DNA of 64,000 bases from positions 1 to 64,000 of the forward strand of contig JAZQDU010000016.1 of NCBI GenBank assembly GCA_045546915.1. The letters run 5' to 3'. Of this stretch, positions 23,572 through 32,612 are shown in pieces. Below the pieces are notes generated by a model, which was not told where the DNA came from, searched no databases, and worked only from the letters and a program-made list of their open reading frames with translations. The position numbers and the translations under genes are program-made. The stretch is from UMGS172 sp045546915 (GTDB taxonomy: Bacteria > Bacillota > Clostridia > Oscillospirales > Acutalibacteraceae). The stretch's first letter is position 1. The number at the start of each line of letters is the position of its first letter.

Positions 23572-24882
23572 TTATGCAACCGGAATGTCAATATCCTTTT
23601 TCTTAGATGATGTTTTTGAACTCTTTTGTTCATCTTTTATAACGGTAGGTTTTCCACCGTCAACACATTCTTCGGTAATTACAATTTTAGATATTGATTT
23701 ATCAGACGGCGATTCAAACATAATATCACGCAGGATATTTTCTATAATTGAACGCAAGCCTCTTGCACCGGTTTTTCGTTCAACGGTGAGTTTGGCAATT
23801 TTCTTTAAAGCCTCATCTTCAAAGACAAGTTCAATGTCATCCATCTTGAAAAGTTCAACATACTGCTTGATGACCGAATTTTTAGGCTCAGTCATAATAC
23901 GGTACAATGTCTCTTCTGTCATAGCTTCAAGTGAAGCAATAACCGGTAAGCGACCGACAAGTTCGGGAATTAATCCAAACTTCACCAAATCATGATGGAT
24001 AACCTTATCCGAAGTGTTTTCATCCTCCATCTGCTGTTTTGATTTGACCTCAGCGCCAAAACCTAAACCGCTTTCGCCCAATCTTTTGCCGACAATCTTT
24101 TCAATACCGTCAAAAGCACCGGCACATATAAACAAAATATTGGTAGTATCAAGTTGAATAAACTCCTGTTGGGGATGCTTTCTGCCGCCTTGAGGAGGCA
24201 CATTGGAAACGGTGCCCTCTAAAATCTTGAGCAACGCTTGTTGAACACCCTCACCGCTTACGTCACGGGTAATTGACACATTTTCAGATTTTCTCGCTAT
24301 TTTGTCAATTTCATCAACATAAATTATTCCGCGCTCTGCTTTTTCTACATCAAAATCAGCAGCCTGAATAAGCCTCAAAAGGATGTTCTCAACGTCTTCA
24401 CCAACATAACCTGCCTCAGTAAGGGTTGTGGCATCGGCAATTGCTATAGGCACATCAAGAAAACGAGCCAAAGTTTGTGCCAAAAGCGTTTTACCAACAC
24501 CGGTAGGGCCTAACATGAGCACATTGCTTTTGGTTAATTCAACATCGCTTTTATCAGAATAAAAAATGCGTTTATAGTGATTGTAAACCGCAACACTGAT
24601 TGTTTTCTTGGCTTCATCCTGCCCTATTACATATTGGTCAAGATGTGCTTTTAGTTCCTGCGGTGTAGGTAACGCAAAATCGGCAGGGACTTTTGCTTTT
24701 TTTGTGTTCTTTTTGGCACCTTGTGAGGGTACACCGTCTTTTTCTAAAAGCAAAGAATGGCAAATTTCAATACACTCATCGCATATAAAAACGCCATTAC
24801 CTGCAACAAGATGGTCAACCTGACTCTCGTCACGCCCACAAAAGGCGCAAACGGGAAAATTGTTATTATTGTTATTAGACAT
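23572..24882 (-). CDS. clpX: ATP-dependent Clp protease ATP-binding subunit ClpX
   Basis: AAA+ unfoldase that feeds substrates to ClpP. The N-terminal zinc domain has C12, C15, C34 and C37 and is preceded by a run of six Asn. Walker A is GPTGVGKT, Walker B IIYVDEIDKI, and the ClpP-docking/pore region with GYVGEDVE is present. 436 residues is normal; the C-terminal tail is Lys/Ser-rich. It lies 26 bases after clpP in the order tig-clpP-clpX, a conserved protein quality-control operon. Confidence 0.98.
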   Translation of the reverse strand: MSNNNNNNFPVCAFCGRDESQVDHLVAGNGVFICDECIEICHSLLLEKDGVPSQGAKKNTKKAKVPADFALPTPQELKAHLDQYVIGQDEAKKTISVAVYNHYKRIFYSDKSDVELTKSNVLMLGPTGVGKTLLAQTLARFLDVPIAIADATTLTEAGYVGEDVENILLRLIQAADFDVEKAERGIIYVDEIDKIARKSENVSITRDVSGEGVQQALLKILEGTVSNVPPQGGRKHPQQEFIQLDTTNILFICAGAFDGIEKIVGKRLGESGLGFGAEVKSKQQMEDENTSDKVIHHDLVKFGLIPELVGRLPVIASLEAMTEETLYRIMTEPKNSVIKQYVELFKMDDIELVFEDEALKKIAKLTVERKTGARGLRSIIENILRDIMFESPSDKSISKIVITEECVDGGKPTVIKDEQKSSKTSSKKKDIDIPVA

Positions 24883-24908
24883 AAGTCTCTCCGTTAAACA
24901 AAAATTTG

Positions 24909-25496
24909 TTATCTTTTCTCAATAACGCGGTCAACAAGACCGTATTCGGTAGCCTCTGCAGCCGACATGAAATTATCACGCTCGGTATCGCGCTGGATTT
25001 CTTCCAAAGGCTTGCCGGTATTTTCAGACAAAATACGGTTGAGTTTTTCACGTGTTTTTTCAATATGACGGGCATGAATCAAAATATCGGTAGCCTGACC
25101 TTCAGCAGCACCTAACGGCTGATGAATCATAATTTCGCTGTTAGGAAGAGCAAGTCTTTTACCCTTAGCACCCGATGACAAAAGGAAAGCACCCATAGAT
25201 GCTGCCATGCCCATACAAATTGTGCTGACATCACACTTGATATAATTCATAGTGTCATATATTGCCATACCTGCCGACACGCTTCCGCCGGGACTATTGA
25301 TATAAAAGTGGATATCCTTATCAGGGTCCTTACCCTCAAGATAAAGCATTTGGGCAATAACAAGACTGGCAGTTGTATCGTTAACTTGGTCACAAAGCAT
25401 TACAATACGGTCGTTAAGCAACCTCGAATAAATGTCGTACGAACGCTCACCGGCGCCTGTCTGTTCAACTACCATTGGCACTAAACTCATATCCAT
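24909..25496 (-). CDS. clpP: ATP-dependent Clp protease proteolytic subunit
   Basis: Serine protease that forms a 14-subunit chamber. The catalytic triad is S100 (GMAASMGAFLLSSG), H125 (SEIMIHQPLG) and D174 (TERDNFMSA). The N-terminal VPMVVEQTGAGERSYDIYSRLL is typical. 195 residues is normal, with no propeptide evident. It lies between tig and clpX. Confidence 0.98.
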   Translation of the reverse strand: MDMSLVPMVVEQTGAGERSYDIYSRLLNDRIVMLCDQVNDTTASLVIAQMLYLEGKDPDKDIHFYINSPGGSVSAGMAIYDTMNYIKCDVSTICMGMAASMGAFLLSSGAKGKRLALPNSEIMIHQPLGAAEGQATDILIHARHIEKTREKLNRILSENTGKPLEEIQRDTERDNFMSAAEATEYGLVDRVIEKR

Positions 25497-25560
25497 AAAT
25501 ATAACTCCTTACCGCCGTAATTTCGTTTTACAAAATTCGGCAAATTTCGAACTTAAACAT

Positions 25561-25591
25561 AATGCGGCAGAATATGGTATTCTGCCGCATT
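25561..25591 (-). terminator. Perfect hairpin between tig and clpP
   Basis: A 14-bp perfect stem with a 3-base loop. The following bases on the minus strand are ATGTTTAAG, so the T-run is poor. It may be a leaky terminator or a processing site that sets the tig to clpPX ratio. Confidence 0.55.
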
Positions 25592-25665
25592 CGGTACAAA
25601 TCATTGGCATACCATACATAAGTATGCAACTTTTATTCACGCTATAAACAAAGTCGCGAAATAAA

Positions 25666-27210
25666 TTATTCTGCGTCCTTCTTTTCGGCAGGTTTCTTAG
25701 CGGTAGTGGTCTTTTTAGCAGCAGGTTTCTTTGCTGCGGTTTCACCGTCTGCCTTCTTTGCAGTAGAGGTAGTCTTCTTCGCGGTAGAAGTTGTTGTCTT
25801 CTTAGCGGCAGGCTTCTTCTCTGCTACCTCACCATCTGCTTTGGTTTCGGTTTTCTTAGTAGTAGTCTTTTTAGCGGCAGGCTTCTTGGCTGGAGCCTTA
25901 GCCTCGGTCTTTTCGGTTTTCTTGTCTACCTCTGCAATAATTGCATTTGCTTTAACAAGTTCCATAGCCTTGGTAACGGTAAGGTCCTTTGCAAGTTCGG
26001 TTGCGGGAATAGCAGCCTTAACTTTATCTACCTCCATGCCATAATCCTTAGCTAATTTCTCAAACTCAGCATTGAGGTCTTCCTCGGTAGCTTCCAATTT
26101 TTCAAGTTCAACAATTTTCTCAAGAGCAAGACGAATCTTAACCTGATTTTCAGCCTGAGGCATAAATGTATTTTTGAAATCATCAATGCTGCCGCCCATG
26201 TATTTGAGGTAGGTTTTCATATCCATACCCTGTGACTGAAGTCTGTAAGCAAACTCCTCTACACTCTGCTCGGCTCTGCGCTCGATTAATGCCTGAGGAA
26301 TTTCAGCCTTAACGAGGCCAATAAGTTGTTCTACAAGTTGGCTCTCAACGTCTGATTCTGCCTGCTTATCTTTTCTTTCAATAGCCTTAGCTTTAAGGTC
26401 TGCTTTATACTCAGCAAGAGTATCAAACTCACTAACGTCCTTAGCAAACTCATCATCGATAGTGGGAAGTTCTTTTACTTTGAGTTCGTTAATCTTAACC
26501 TTGAATACTGCAGGTTTACCTTTGAGTTCTTCTGCATGATATTCCTCAGGGAAGGTAACGTTTACGTCAAACTCGTCACCTGCATTATGACCTATAATCT
26601 GGTCTTCAAAGCCGGGGATAAACGAATTAGAGCCAAGAATAAGTGAATAAGATTCACCCTTACCGCCTTGGAATGCTTTACCGTCAACAAAACCCTCAAA
26701 GTCGATAACTACAGTATCGTCTTTAGCAGCAGCTCTGTCTTCAACGGTAATCATTCTTGAATTGCGGTCGGCTATACGCTCAACCTCAGCATCTATTTCC
26801 TCGTCGGTAACAACAGTCTTAACCTTCTCGGCTTTAAGACCCTTATAACCGTCAATCTCAACCTCGGGCATAACGGTAATAACAACCTTAAACTCAATTC
26901 CCTTTTCTTTATCAATAGAAACAAGGTCAAAATCAATCTTATCGTCAACAAACTGCAACTTTGACTCATCAATTGCCGACTGAACGGCGTCGGGATAAAT
27001 AATATTTAAAGCATCCTCAAAGAAAACCGACTCACCGTAATACTTCTCGATAATGCTCATAGGAGCCTTACCCTTTCTGAATCCGGGAACGTTAATCTTC
27101 TTTCCGTTCTGCTGATATGCCTTTTTGATAGCGGCCGCAAAAGTCTCGCCGTCTACTGTGATTACCAACTCATAACGGTTGGTTTCTTTTTTACTGAATT
27201 CCTTAAGCAT
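25666..27210 (-). CDS. tig: Trigger factor with a lysine/alanine-rich tail
   Basis: Ribosome-bound chaperone and peptidyl-prolyl isomerase. The N-terminal ribosome-binding domain has the signature GFRKGKAPMSIIEKYYGE (about residues 40-57), the FKBP-type domain follows (DDTVVIDFEGFVDGKAFQGGKG), then the helical C-terminal chaperone domain to about residue 430. The last 85 residues are an added low-complexity tail of KKPAAKKTTT-like repeats, strongly basic and without a known counterpart in standard trigger factors (about 430 residues). It heads the tig-clpP-clpX operon; a weak promoter lies upstream in an AT-rich gap. Confidence 0.96.
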   Translation of the reverse strand: MLKEFSKKETNRYELVITVDGETFAAAIKKAYQQNGKKINVPGFRKGKAPMSIIEKYYGESVFFEDALNIIYPDAVQSAIDESKLQFVDDKIDFDLVSIDKEKGIEFKVVITVMPEVEIDGYKGLKAEKVKTVVTDEEIDAEVERIADRNSRMITVEDRAAAKDDTVVIDFEGFVDGKAFQGGKGESYSLILGSNSFIPGFEDQIIGHNAGDEFDVNVTFPEEYHAEELKGKPAVFKVKINELKVKELPTIDDEFAKDVSEFDTLAEYKADLKAKAIERKDKQAESDVESQLVEQLIGLVKAEIPQALIERRAEQSVEEFAYRLQSQGMDMKTYLKYMGGSIDDFKNTFMPQAENQVKIRLALEKIVELEKLEATEEDLNAEFEKLAKDYGMEVDKVKAAIPATELAKDLTVTKAMELVKANAIIAEVDKKTEKTEAKAPAKKPAAKKTTTKKTETKADGEVAEKKPAAKKTTTSTAKKTTSTAKKADGETAAKKPAAKKTTTAKKPAEKKDAE

Positions 27211-27333
27211 TATACTACCTCCAAAAAATTCTCAAAATACTATAACACATATTTAAAAATATTTCCACTGTTTTTTCAAATTTTTTCCAAATATTTTTAA
27301 ATTTTACTCTTTTCCCAAAATTAACCTCAAAAA

Positions 27334-28014
27334 TCACAAAATTTTGTACGGAGTAAACTCAATACAATCGCAAGAAACTAACTTATATGTGATACCTTCG
27401 TGAAAACCTACCGACCTGTGAAGTCCCGAACCGTGAATATGACCGTGAAAAACATGGTCGATTTCATATTTTTTCAAAACACCGGTTATTTCTTCACAAC
27501 ATACATCAGCGTAAACGGGAGGATAATGCAAAAAAACAATGGGTTTTAGTCCCGCTTTTTGCGCAGACGAAAGTGAGGTTTCGAGTCTGCCTGCTTCACG
27601 TAAAATAATCTTTTTGTTTTGTTCCGAATTATCACACATCCAACCTCGGCTTCCACAAATTGCAAACCCTTCTGCCATTACAAAAGAATTAAACAACGGA
27701 GTTATTGTTTTTATGTTATTTTTTTCAAAAAAGACATTGAGTTTTGACATGGTCGCCCACCAAAGGTCGTGATTGCCTTTGAGTATTATTTTTTTACCCG
27801 GTAATGACTCAATAAAAAGCAAATCTTGGAGTGAATCCTCAAGTTTTAATGCCCAAGAAATATCTCCCGGAATAACAACCGTATCATTTTCACCAACAAC
27901 ACGCTTCCAATTAGCCTCAATGCGTTCAACATAGTTATCCCAACCGTAAAACACATCCATCGGCTTATCTTCTGACAGCGAAAGATGTAAATCTGAAATT
28001 GTAAACAGCGCCAA
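27334..28014 (-). CDS. Metallophosphoesterase
   Basis: A 226-residue calcineurin-like phosphoesterase with the full metal-binding set: ISDLHLS, GDISWAL, LKGNHDLWW, FLHYPPVY and FHGHIHGSG. Two divalent metals are expected. No membrane segment. The substrate is unknown; family members include nucleotide and phosphoprotein phosphatases. The start is TTG at 28014 with AAAGGTGG about 9 bases upstream. It is transcribed away from the DUF1540 gene and is not clearly in an operon. Confidence 0.9.
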   Translation of the reverse strand: MALFTISDLHLSLSEDKPMDVFYGWDNYVERIEANWKRVVGENDTVVIPGDISWALKLEDSLQDLLFIESLPGKKIILKGNHDLWWATMSKLNVFFEKNNIKTITPLFNSFVMAEGFAICGSRGWMCDNSEQNKKIILREAGRLETSLSSAQKAGLKPIVFLHYPPVYADVCCEEITGVLKKYEIDHVFHGHIHGSGLHRSVGFHEGITYKLVSCDCIEFTPYKIL

Positions 28015-28078
28015 TCGCCGTCACCACCTTTTGTTAATTTTTTTATTGTGTATCTGTTAAAACACTACACATAATAAT

Positions 28079-28103
28079 TTTGTCCGACTGAGTCGGAACA
28101 ATT
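28079..28103 (+). promoter_or_regulatory. Inverted repeat before the DUF1540 gene
   Basis: TTGTCCGACT and AGTCGGAACAA pair with one bulged base and end 21 bases before the ATG. It could be an operator or a 5' hairpin; no regulator is identified. Confidence 0.4.
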
Positions 28104-28123
28104 TATGAAAGGAAATACAAAAA

Positions 28124-28294
28124 ATGAACGAAAACTGCGGATGCAAAATAACCGGAATCAAATGCGAAGTTGAAAACTGCCGTTATCACACCAAGGATAA
28201 CTGCTGTGATGCAGGTTCAATCCACGTAGTACCTCACCACGCTGAAAAAAGCGGTGACACCGCTTGCGGTACTTTTGAGCAAAAGTCCCTTTAA
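28124..28294 (+). CDS. DUF1540 small Cys-rich protein
   Basis: A 56-residue protein, too short for most ORF thresholds. It has the DUF1540 pattern: IKCEVENCRYH, then NCCDAGSIHV and a C-terminal TACGTF, with eight cysteines in all. DUF1540 proteins are widespread in clostridia, probably metal-binding and of unknown function; some are spore-related. An AAAGG site lies about 10 bases before the ATG. The gene is alone between the phosphoesterase and thrC. Confidence 0.88.
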   Translation: MNENCGCKITGIKCEVENCRYHTKDNCCDAGSIHVVPHHAEKSGDTACGTFEQKSL

Positions 28295-28302
28295 AATTAA
28301 AG

Positions 28303-28327
28303 TACGGGGCCGCACAGCGGTCCCGTA
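28303..28327. terminator. Bidirectional terminator between DUF1540 and thrC
   Basis: An 11-bp GC-rich stem with one G-T pair and a 3-base loop between two converging genes. A/T-rich flanks lie on both sides. Confidence 0.75.
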
Positions 28328-28331
28328 TTAA

Positions 28332-29816
28332 TTAAATTCCGAGAACCTTCATTACGGTATCGGCCATTTTATCTTTTTCACAAACATTACTGAAACGTAC
28401 CACCGCATCAGACAAAGCAGAAATAGGTGCGGGGGCTTTTGTATCAGTGACCTCCTCAAGCGACCTAACCATGCCAAATTCATCATCAGAGCATTTTTCA
28501 GGCGCAACAGCCTTTAATACACTTGCAGAGAACTTATAAGGACTTGCGGTAGAAGCCACAACAATAGGACATTTTTCGGCTAAACTCTTTTCATACTCGC
28601 TCATTACCGATAAGGCAACGGCAGTATGGGTATCGCACAGATAATTATACTTATCAAATACCCCTTTTATAGTATCAAATGTTCCGATATCATCACAGAA
28701 ACCACCACAATAAACCTCTTGAAGTTTAGCCAAAACATCAGCACTCACTGAATATTTACCGCTAGTTGCAAGTTGTGACTGCAAATCTGCACAATATTCT
28801 GCATTATTACCGCCGAGATGGTAAATCATACGTTCAAGGTTACTTGAAATAAGGATATCCATTGACGGCGACGATGTAGTGAAAAACTCTCTGTTACGGT
28901 CATATGTACCGGTTTTAATAAAATCTGTAAGGATATTATTTATATTGGATGCACAAACAAGACGTCTTATAGGCACACCCATACATTTTGAATAATATGC
29001 TGCTAAAATGTTACCAAAGTTTCCGGTAGGAACAACAACATCGAATCCACAAGACAAGTCTTCTCCTGCCTTTAAAAGGTCACAATAAGAAGATACATAA
29101 TAAACAATCTGCGGTACAAGACGTCCCCAGTTAATTGAGTTTGCACTCGAAAACTCCATGCCGTTATCTCTTAATTTTGCCTTAATATCAGCGTCGGTAA
29201 ATATCTTTTTAACGCCGCTTTGAGCATCGTCAAAATTGCCCTCAATAGCGCAAACATATACATTTTCACCCTTTTGAGTATCCATCTGCAATTTTTGCAT
29301 AGGGCTAACACCGTTGTTGGGGTAAAAAACAATAATCTCGGTATTAGGAACATCGCAAAAGCCTTCCAAAGCCGCCTTACCCGTATCACCGGATGTAGCA
29401 ACAAGAATAACCGTCTTACCCTTGCCTACCTTCTTAGCGGCAGTGGTAAGAAGAAAAGGAAGTATCTGAAGAGCCAAATCTTTAAATGCACATGTGGGAC
29501 CGTGCCACAATTCCAAAATATACTTGCCGTCACAAAGTTTTTTAAGAGGTGCCGGTTGTTCATTATCAAAAGTGCCTTTATATGCACCTTTAACACAATA
29601 ATCAATTTCTTCCTCGGTAAAATCGTCAAGGAAACGGCCTAAAACTGCTTTGGCTCTGCCAATATAATCAAGTTTAGATATGTTTTCAAAATCTTCTTTT
29701 GAAAGAGTGGGTATGGTTTCGGGTACAAAAAGTCCGCCTTCTTCAGAAATTCCCTGTGAAATAGCCTGTGCCGAAGTCACCCTAACCGATGCATCTCTTG
29801 TACTTTTATAAAACAT
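28332..29816 (-). CDS. thrC: Threonine synthase
   Basis: PLP enzyme that converts O-phosphohomoserine to threonine. The long form (494 residues) has the N-terminal Thr_synth motif (STRDASVRVTSAQAISQGISEEGGLFVPE), the PLP lysine in LELWHGPTCAFKDLALQ, and the phosphate-binding VATSGDTGKAALEGF. The ribosome site GGAGG lies 8 bases before the ATG. It ends an operon that starts at lepB. hom and lysC, its pathway partners, lie at 43832-46318 on the other strand; thrB was not found in the window. Confidence 0.96.
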   Translation of the reverse strand: MFYKSTRDASVRVTSAQAISQGISEEGGLFVPETIPTLSKEDFENISKLDYIGRAKAVLGRFLDDFTEEEIDYCVKGAYKGTFDNEQPAPLKKLCDGKYILELWHGPTCAFKDLALQILPFLLTTAAKKVGKGKTVILVATSGDTGKAALEGFCDVPNTEIIVFYPNNGVSPMQKLQMDTQKGENVYVCAIEGNFDDAQSGVKKIFTDADIKAKLRDNGMEFSSANSINWGRLVPQIVYYVSSYCDLLKAGEDLSCGFDVVVPTGNFGNILAAYYSKCMGVPIRRLVCASNINNILTDFIKTGTYDRNREFFTTSSPSMDILISSNLERMIYHLGGNNAEYCADLQSQLATSGKYSVSADVLAKLQEVYCGGFCDDIGTFDTIKGVFDKYNYLCDTHTAVALSVMSEYEKSLAEKCPIVVASTASPYKFSASVLKAVAPEKCSDDEFGMVRSLEEVTDTKAPAPISALSDAVVRFSNVCEKDKMADTVMKVLGI

Positions 29817-29853
29817 TTTTATTCCTCCGGATAGATATTGCGTATATTCTACA

Positions 29854-30762
29854 TCATTTTTTCTTATTTGTCAAAACATTAACATAAAAATTATAAGAAT
29901 TATAAAAAAATAATTTATCTGTAACTACTTGACCAAAGCAATTTTTGCATTTTTCATAAAAAGTCGGCATTTCTGCAAGATTTTTAGGCGGCAAATCCAT
30001 CAATGCTCCGTCAAAATCTGAGCCTATTGCTATATTGTCCTCACAACCGAGTGAAAGCAAACTGTCAACTGCTCTTAAAAACCCTTCGGTGACATTTTTG
30101 GGACCTATAAATTTGTTATAAAAGCAAAGACCGATAAGTCCCCCTTTTTGAGAAACAGCACGCACCTGCTCATCGGTTAAATTTCTTTTGTTTTCAACTA
30201 AAAAGGACAGACCTGCATGTGTAACAAGCGGAAATTTTGTAAATTTTAGTGCGTCAAAAAAACTTTTACGATTAAGATGCGATAAATCAAGAGCGATATT
30301 ATATTCATTAAGACCTTTAATAACTTCTGCACCAAAAGTAGTCAGGGAACCGTTTTCTAACGCTCCTCCTGCCAAATGATTGTCATAATTCCATGTAAGC
30401 GAAACAGTTCTTATACCATCATTATATAAAGCGTTTACACGCTCTACACTGTCAATCACCGCACCGCCCTCAAGGCTTAAAAGTGCTAAATGTCTTTCTC
30501 TTGACAGCAAATCATCTGCCGTTAAACACAAACCTATTCCATTATCGTTAAGTTGTTGCTTGCCATTTTGCAAAACTCGTCTGTATCGGTCGATGGGACT
30601 AATCTCATTACCGCTAAGCCATACGGCATATGAACATACCGAACGTCTAAACTGTTTAAGGCCATAAGTGTTAACGGAAAGTCTCGTGTCATCAAGCGTT
30701 GTATGTAAATCAAAAAGTTCTGTAAAGGTATCATTATGAAGGTCAAAAATTTGCAAGCACAT
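29854..30762 (-). CDS. Membrane dipeptidase family (M19) protein
   Basis: Zinc dipeptidase of the renal-dipeptidase family. The metal-binding FDLHNDTF comes early, then LEGG, DLSHLN, LVTHAG and the C-terminal IGSDFDGA. About 302 residues is normal. The start is uncertain: the ATG at 30762 has GGAG only 3 bases upstream, while a TTG at 30756 has it at 9 bases and gives MQIFDLHNDTF, the more usual family start. A frame start at 30783 has no ribosome site. It overlaps the yraN stop. No signal peptide is visible, so it is probably cytoplasmic. Confidence 0.88.
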   Translation of the reverse strand: MCLQIFDLHNDTFTELFDLHTTLDDTRLSVNTYGLKQFRRSVCSYAVWLSGNEISPIDRYRRVLQNGKQQLNDNGIGLCLTADDLLSRERHLALLSLEGGAVIDSVERVNALYNDGIRTVSLTWNYDNHLAGGALENGSLTTFGAEVIKGLNEYNIALDLSHLNRKSFFDALKFTKFPLVTHAGLSFLVENKRNLTDEQVRAVSQKGGLIGLCFYNKFIGPKNVTEGFLRAVDSLLSLGCEDNIAIGSDFDGALMDLPPKNLAEMPTFYEKCKNCFGQVVTDKLFFYNSYNFYVNVLTNKKK

Positions 30763-31120
30763 CAGCTCCAAAGGCATTTTCAATGTAATTCAGCGTCATT
30801 CTGCCATCGTTATCAATATAAACCTCGGCAACATCAAACCTCGGTTGCAGACCGTAGCCGTTATACTTTAAATATATGCCTGCGGTAGTTATAATTCTCC
30901 TTTGTTTATGAATATCAACATACTCTTTAGGACTCGCATAACTGTTACCGGAACGCGTTTTTACCTCAACAAATAAAATTTCGTCATTATTTTCGGCAAT
31001 AATATCAATTTCACCGTATTTTGTACGATAATTTTGCTTTGAAATTATATAACCTTTTCTTTTTATATAATCGGCAACAAACGCCTCACCCGCGTTACCG
31101 ATTTCCTTATTTATATCCAT
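30743..31120 (-). CDS. yraN: YraN family (UPF0102) endonuclease-like protein
   Basis: A 125-residue protein with the conserved nuclease-like core: GEAFVADYIKRKGYIISKQNYRTKYGEIDIIAENNDEILFVEVKTR. GEIDII and FVEVK are the PD-(D/E)xK acidic residues. Enzymatic function is not established for most members. Its ATG shares a base with the rnhB stop (TAATG), a coupled pair seen in many bacteria. Confidence 0.93.
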   Translation of the reverse strand: MDINKEIGNAGEAFVADYIKRKGYIISKQNYRTKYGEIDIIAENNDEILFVEVKTRSGNSYASPKEYVDIHKQRRIITTAGIYLKYNGYGLQPRFDVAEVYIDNDGRMTLNYIENAFGADVLANF

Positions 31121-31728
31121 TATTTGCCCTCAAAATACTTTTTAAAGAAACTGGGTCTATGTATCGGGCAAAGTCCAAACTCATCTACCGCCTTGTAATG
31201 CAACGCAGTACCATAACCCTTATGTTTTATAAACCCATATTGTGGGTACTCTTTGTGGAACTCGTCCATTAACCTATCTCGCGTAACCTTAGCAATAATA
31301 GAAGCCGCCGCAATAGAGCACGATAATGCATCACCCTTAACAACCGTTTGACAATCAACTGTAATATCTTTAGGAACTCTGTTGCCATCGATAAGAGCAA
31401 AATCAGGCTTAATATTAAGGCTGTTAATAGCTCGGTTCATTGCAATATATGTAGAATTTAAAATATTAAATTCCTCAATTTCTTCAACCGAAGCAAAACT
31501 AACCGACCATGCAACCGCCTTTTCCTTTATAATAGGAAAAAGTGCTTCCCTCTTTTTTTCGGTTAACTTTTTAGAATCATTAAGGCCTTCAATAAATATA
31601 TCGTCAGGCAATATAACCGCCGCCGCACACACAGGACCCGCAAGAGGACCTCTGCCCGCTTCGTCAACTCCACAGATATATTTATAACCCTTATCCTTAA
31701 AACTATTTTCGATAGTAAAATCCGGCAT
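31120..31728 (-). CDS. rnhB: Ribonuclease HII
   Basis: Removes RNA from RNA-DNA hybrids, including single ribonucleotides in DNA. The catalytic motif is GVDEAGRGPLAGPV (Asp, Glu); later acidic residues lie in LNDSKKL and FALIDGNR. The open frame reaches back to 31839, but the ATG at 31728 (202 residues) has AGGTG at good spacing and the normal N-terminus. The first codons lie within 8 bases of the rbgA stop. Confidence 0.96.
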   Translation of the reverse strand: MPDFTIENSFKDKGYKYICGVDEAGRGPLAGPVCAAAVILPDDIFIEGLNDSKKLTEKKREALFPIIKEKAVAWSVSFASVEEIEEFNILNSTYIAMNRAINSLNIKPDFALIDGNRVPKDITVDCQTVVKGDALSCSIAAASIIAKVTRDRLMDEFHKEYPQYGFIKHKGYGTALHYKAVDEFGLCPIHRPSFFKKYFEGK

Positions 31729-31735
31729 AATACAC

Positions 31736-32602
31736 CTACTTTGAATTTGGCAATTCCAAAGTGATATTGCCAAGTTTTCCGCCTCTGTATTCATCGAGCA
31801 AAACGATTGCGGCACGCTCGGTATCAACCTCACCGCCACGAACCATCATTCCGCGTTTTTTGCCTATTGCACACAATAAATCGTATGGCTCATTATACTC
31901 ATTGGGGTTCACTTTATACCGTTCTGTAAGCCTTTCAGGATACTCTTGCGACATACATTCAAGTAACCTTATAGCCAAGAGTTCAATATCAAGTACACCG
32001 TCTTTAACAGCACCCGTAAAAGCAAGTTTTTCGCCAACCTTTGGGTCATCAAACTTTGGCCACAAAACACCGGGAGTGTCAAGCAGTTCAAGTCGGTCAT
32101 CAATTTTAAACCATTGATTTCCCCTTGTGACGCCGGGACGGTCGGCAACCTTGGCTTTAACCATTTTAGACATTCGGTTAATAAACGACGATTTTCCAAC
32201 ATTTGGAATACCGACAATCATAACCCTTAACGGTTTGCCCACCATTCCTTTTTTATCATACGCCTTTAATTTATCAGCCAATATAGTTTTAACGGCTTTT
32301 ACAAAGTTATCAACACCCTTGCCCGAACGGCAATCAAGACTAATTGCAGTAATACCCTGTTCTTTATAATGCTTTATCCACTTTTCAGTGGCATTCTTAT
32401 CGGCTATGTCGCATTTGTTAAGCAATATAAGTCTCGGCTTATTACCAACGATACCCGACAACTCCGGATTACGGCTACTGTCGGGTATACGGGCATCAAC
32501 AATTTCTGCAACGGCGTCAACCAACGACAGACTTTCCTTTATCTGTCGTTCGGTTTTTTTCATATGTCCGGGGAACCATTGAATATTCTGTAATTCGCTC
32601 AT
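31736..32602 (-). CDS. rbgA: Ribosome biogenesis GTPase RbgA (YlqF)
   Basis: Circularly permuted GTPase needed for late assembly of the 50S subunit. The order of motifs is permuted: NKCDIAD (G4) comes first, then GIPNVGKSSFINRM (G1) and DTPGVLWP (G3). The N-terminal QNIQWFPGHMKKTERQIKE is the family signature, and a C-terminal RNA-binding helical domain follows. 288 residues is normal. It lies 10 bases after lepB in an operon with rnhB and yraN. Confidence 0.97.
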   Translation of the reverse strand: MSELQNIQWFPGHMKKTERQIKESLSLVDAVAEIVDARIPDSSRNPELSGIVGNKPRLILLNKCDIADKNATEKWIKHYKEQGITAISLDCRSGKGVDNFVKAVKTILADKLKAYDKKGMVGKPLRVMIVGIPNVGKSSFINRMSKMVKAKVADRPGVTRGNQWFKIDDRLELLDTPGVLWPKFDDPKVGEKLAFTGAVKDGVLDIELLAIRLLECMSQEYPERLTERYKVNPNEYNEPYDLLCAIGKKRGMMVRGGEVDTERAAIVLLDEYRGGKLGNITLELPNSK

Positions 32603-32612
32603 TTTTCACTAC

